From positions 1-5,873 of the forward strand of contig JAEDKI010000125.1 of assembly GCA_016295895.1 (NCBI GenBank): a stretch of 5,873 nt of DNA. The letters are read 5' to 3'. The DNA is from Clostridiaceae bacterium (lineage in GTDB: Bacteria; Bacillota; Clostridia; Oscillospirales; Acutalibacteraceae). The translations under genes were made by a program, and so were the position numbers. Below are positions 5,845-5,873 of this stretch, one piece after another (position 1 is the first letter of the stretch; every line of letters begins with the position of its first letter). The notes beneath the pieces are model-generated. The model worked only from the letters and a program-made list of their open reading frames with translations, did not search any database and was not told the origin of the DNA.

Positions 5845-5873
5845 ATGTATCGCAAATTAACCGCATTGGTTCT
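5845..5873 (+). CDS. Start of a gene cut by the right edge, probably exported or membrane protein
   Basis: Only nine complete codons are visible, reading MYRKLTALV. The basic residues followed by hydrophobic ones resemble the start of a signal peptide or membrane anchor, but this is too little to name a product. AAGGAG (5830-5835) lies 9 nt before the ATG at 5845. An in-frame ATG at 5839 would be only 3 nt from it and is less likely. No separate promoter is evident in the 39-nt gap after the TetR-family gene, so the two are probably co-transcribed and the regulator may act on this gene. Confidence 0.65.

Noticed and set aside
1..5873. Mobile element, CRISPR array, toxin-antitoxin or phage-defence system.
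   Set aside because: No transposase, integrase, regular repeat-spacer pattern, small toxin-like pair or nuclease motif is visible; genes are housekeeping or regulatory in type.

Overview
The window looks like chromosomal DNA of a low- to mid-GC Gram-positive bacterium, most likely a member of Clostridia (Bacillota). This is inferred from the Bacillus-like MreB sequence, consistent AAGGAG/AGGAGG ribosome binding sites, a Gram-positive-style lipoprotein, and sigma-A-type promoters in AT-rich gaps between more GC-rich genes. No 16S or other taxonomic marker is present, so no genus can be named. There are no RNA genes, mobile elements, CRISPR arrays or other signs of transfer.

Layout. Positions 11 to 4839 are coded on the minus strand. 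In transcription order they hold a YbaK/EbsC-type aminoacyl-tRNA deacylase (4839-4360), an FGGY carbohydrate kinase (4243-2645), an unrecognised lipoprotein (2615-1917), MreB (1892-876) and MreC (856-11). The last four are separated by gaps of 29, 24 and 19 nt, each carrying a good ribosome binding site, so they are probably one operon. A well-spaced promoter (TTGAAT, 17 nt, TATAAT) lies just upstream of the kinase, with a small inverted repeat in its spacer and a short hairpin at the predicted mRNA 5' end. mreD would be expected beyond the left edge. The deacylase has its own promoter, a duplicated -10 motif and a stable leader hairpin.

A 231-nt AT-rich divergent intergenic region (4840-5070) separates this block from a plus-strand TetR-family regulator (5071 or 5089 to 5805). 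The regulator has a strong extended -10 promoter and is followed 39 nt later by the first codons of another gene that runs off the right edge, probably encoding an exported or membrane protein and probably co-transcribed.

How the genes fit together. MreB filaments and the membrane-anchored MreC organise lateral cell-wall synthesis. The sugar kinase and lipoprotein upstream have no obvious link to that task, so their co-transcription with mreBC is the main curiosity here. I did not find a clearly novel system. The remaining points of interest are the kinase's altered sugar-site motifs, the unassigned lipoprotein, several small inverted repeats in regulatory DNA, and a likely mis-assigned TetR start codon.
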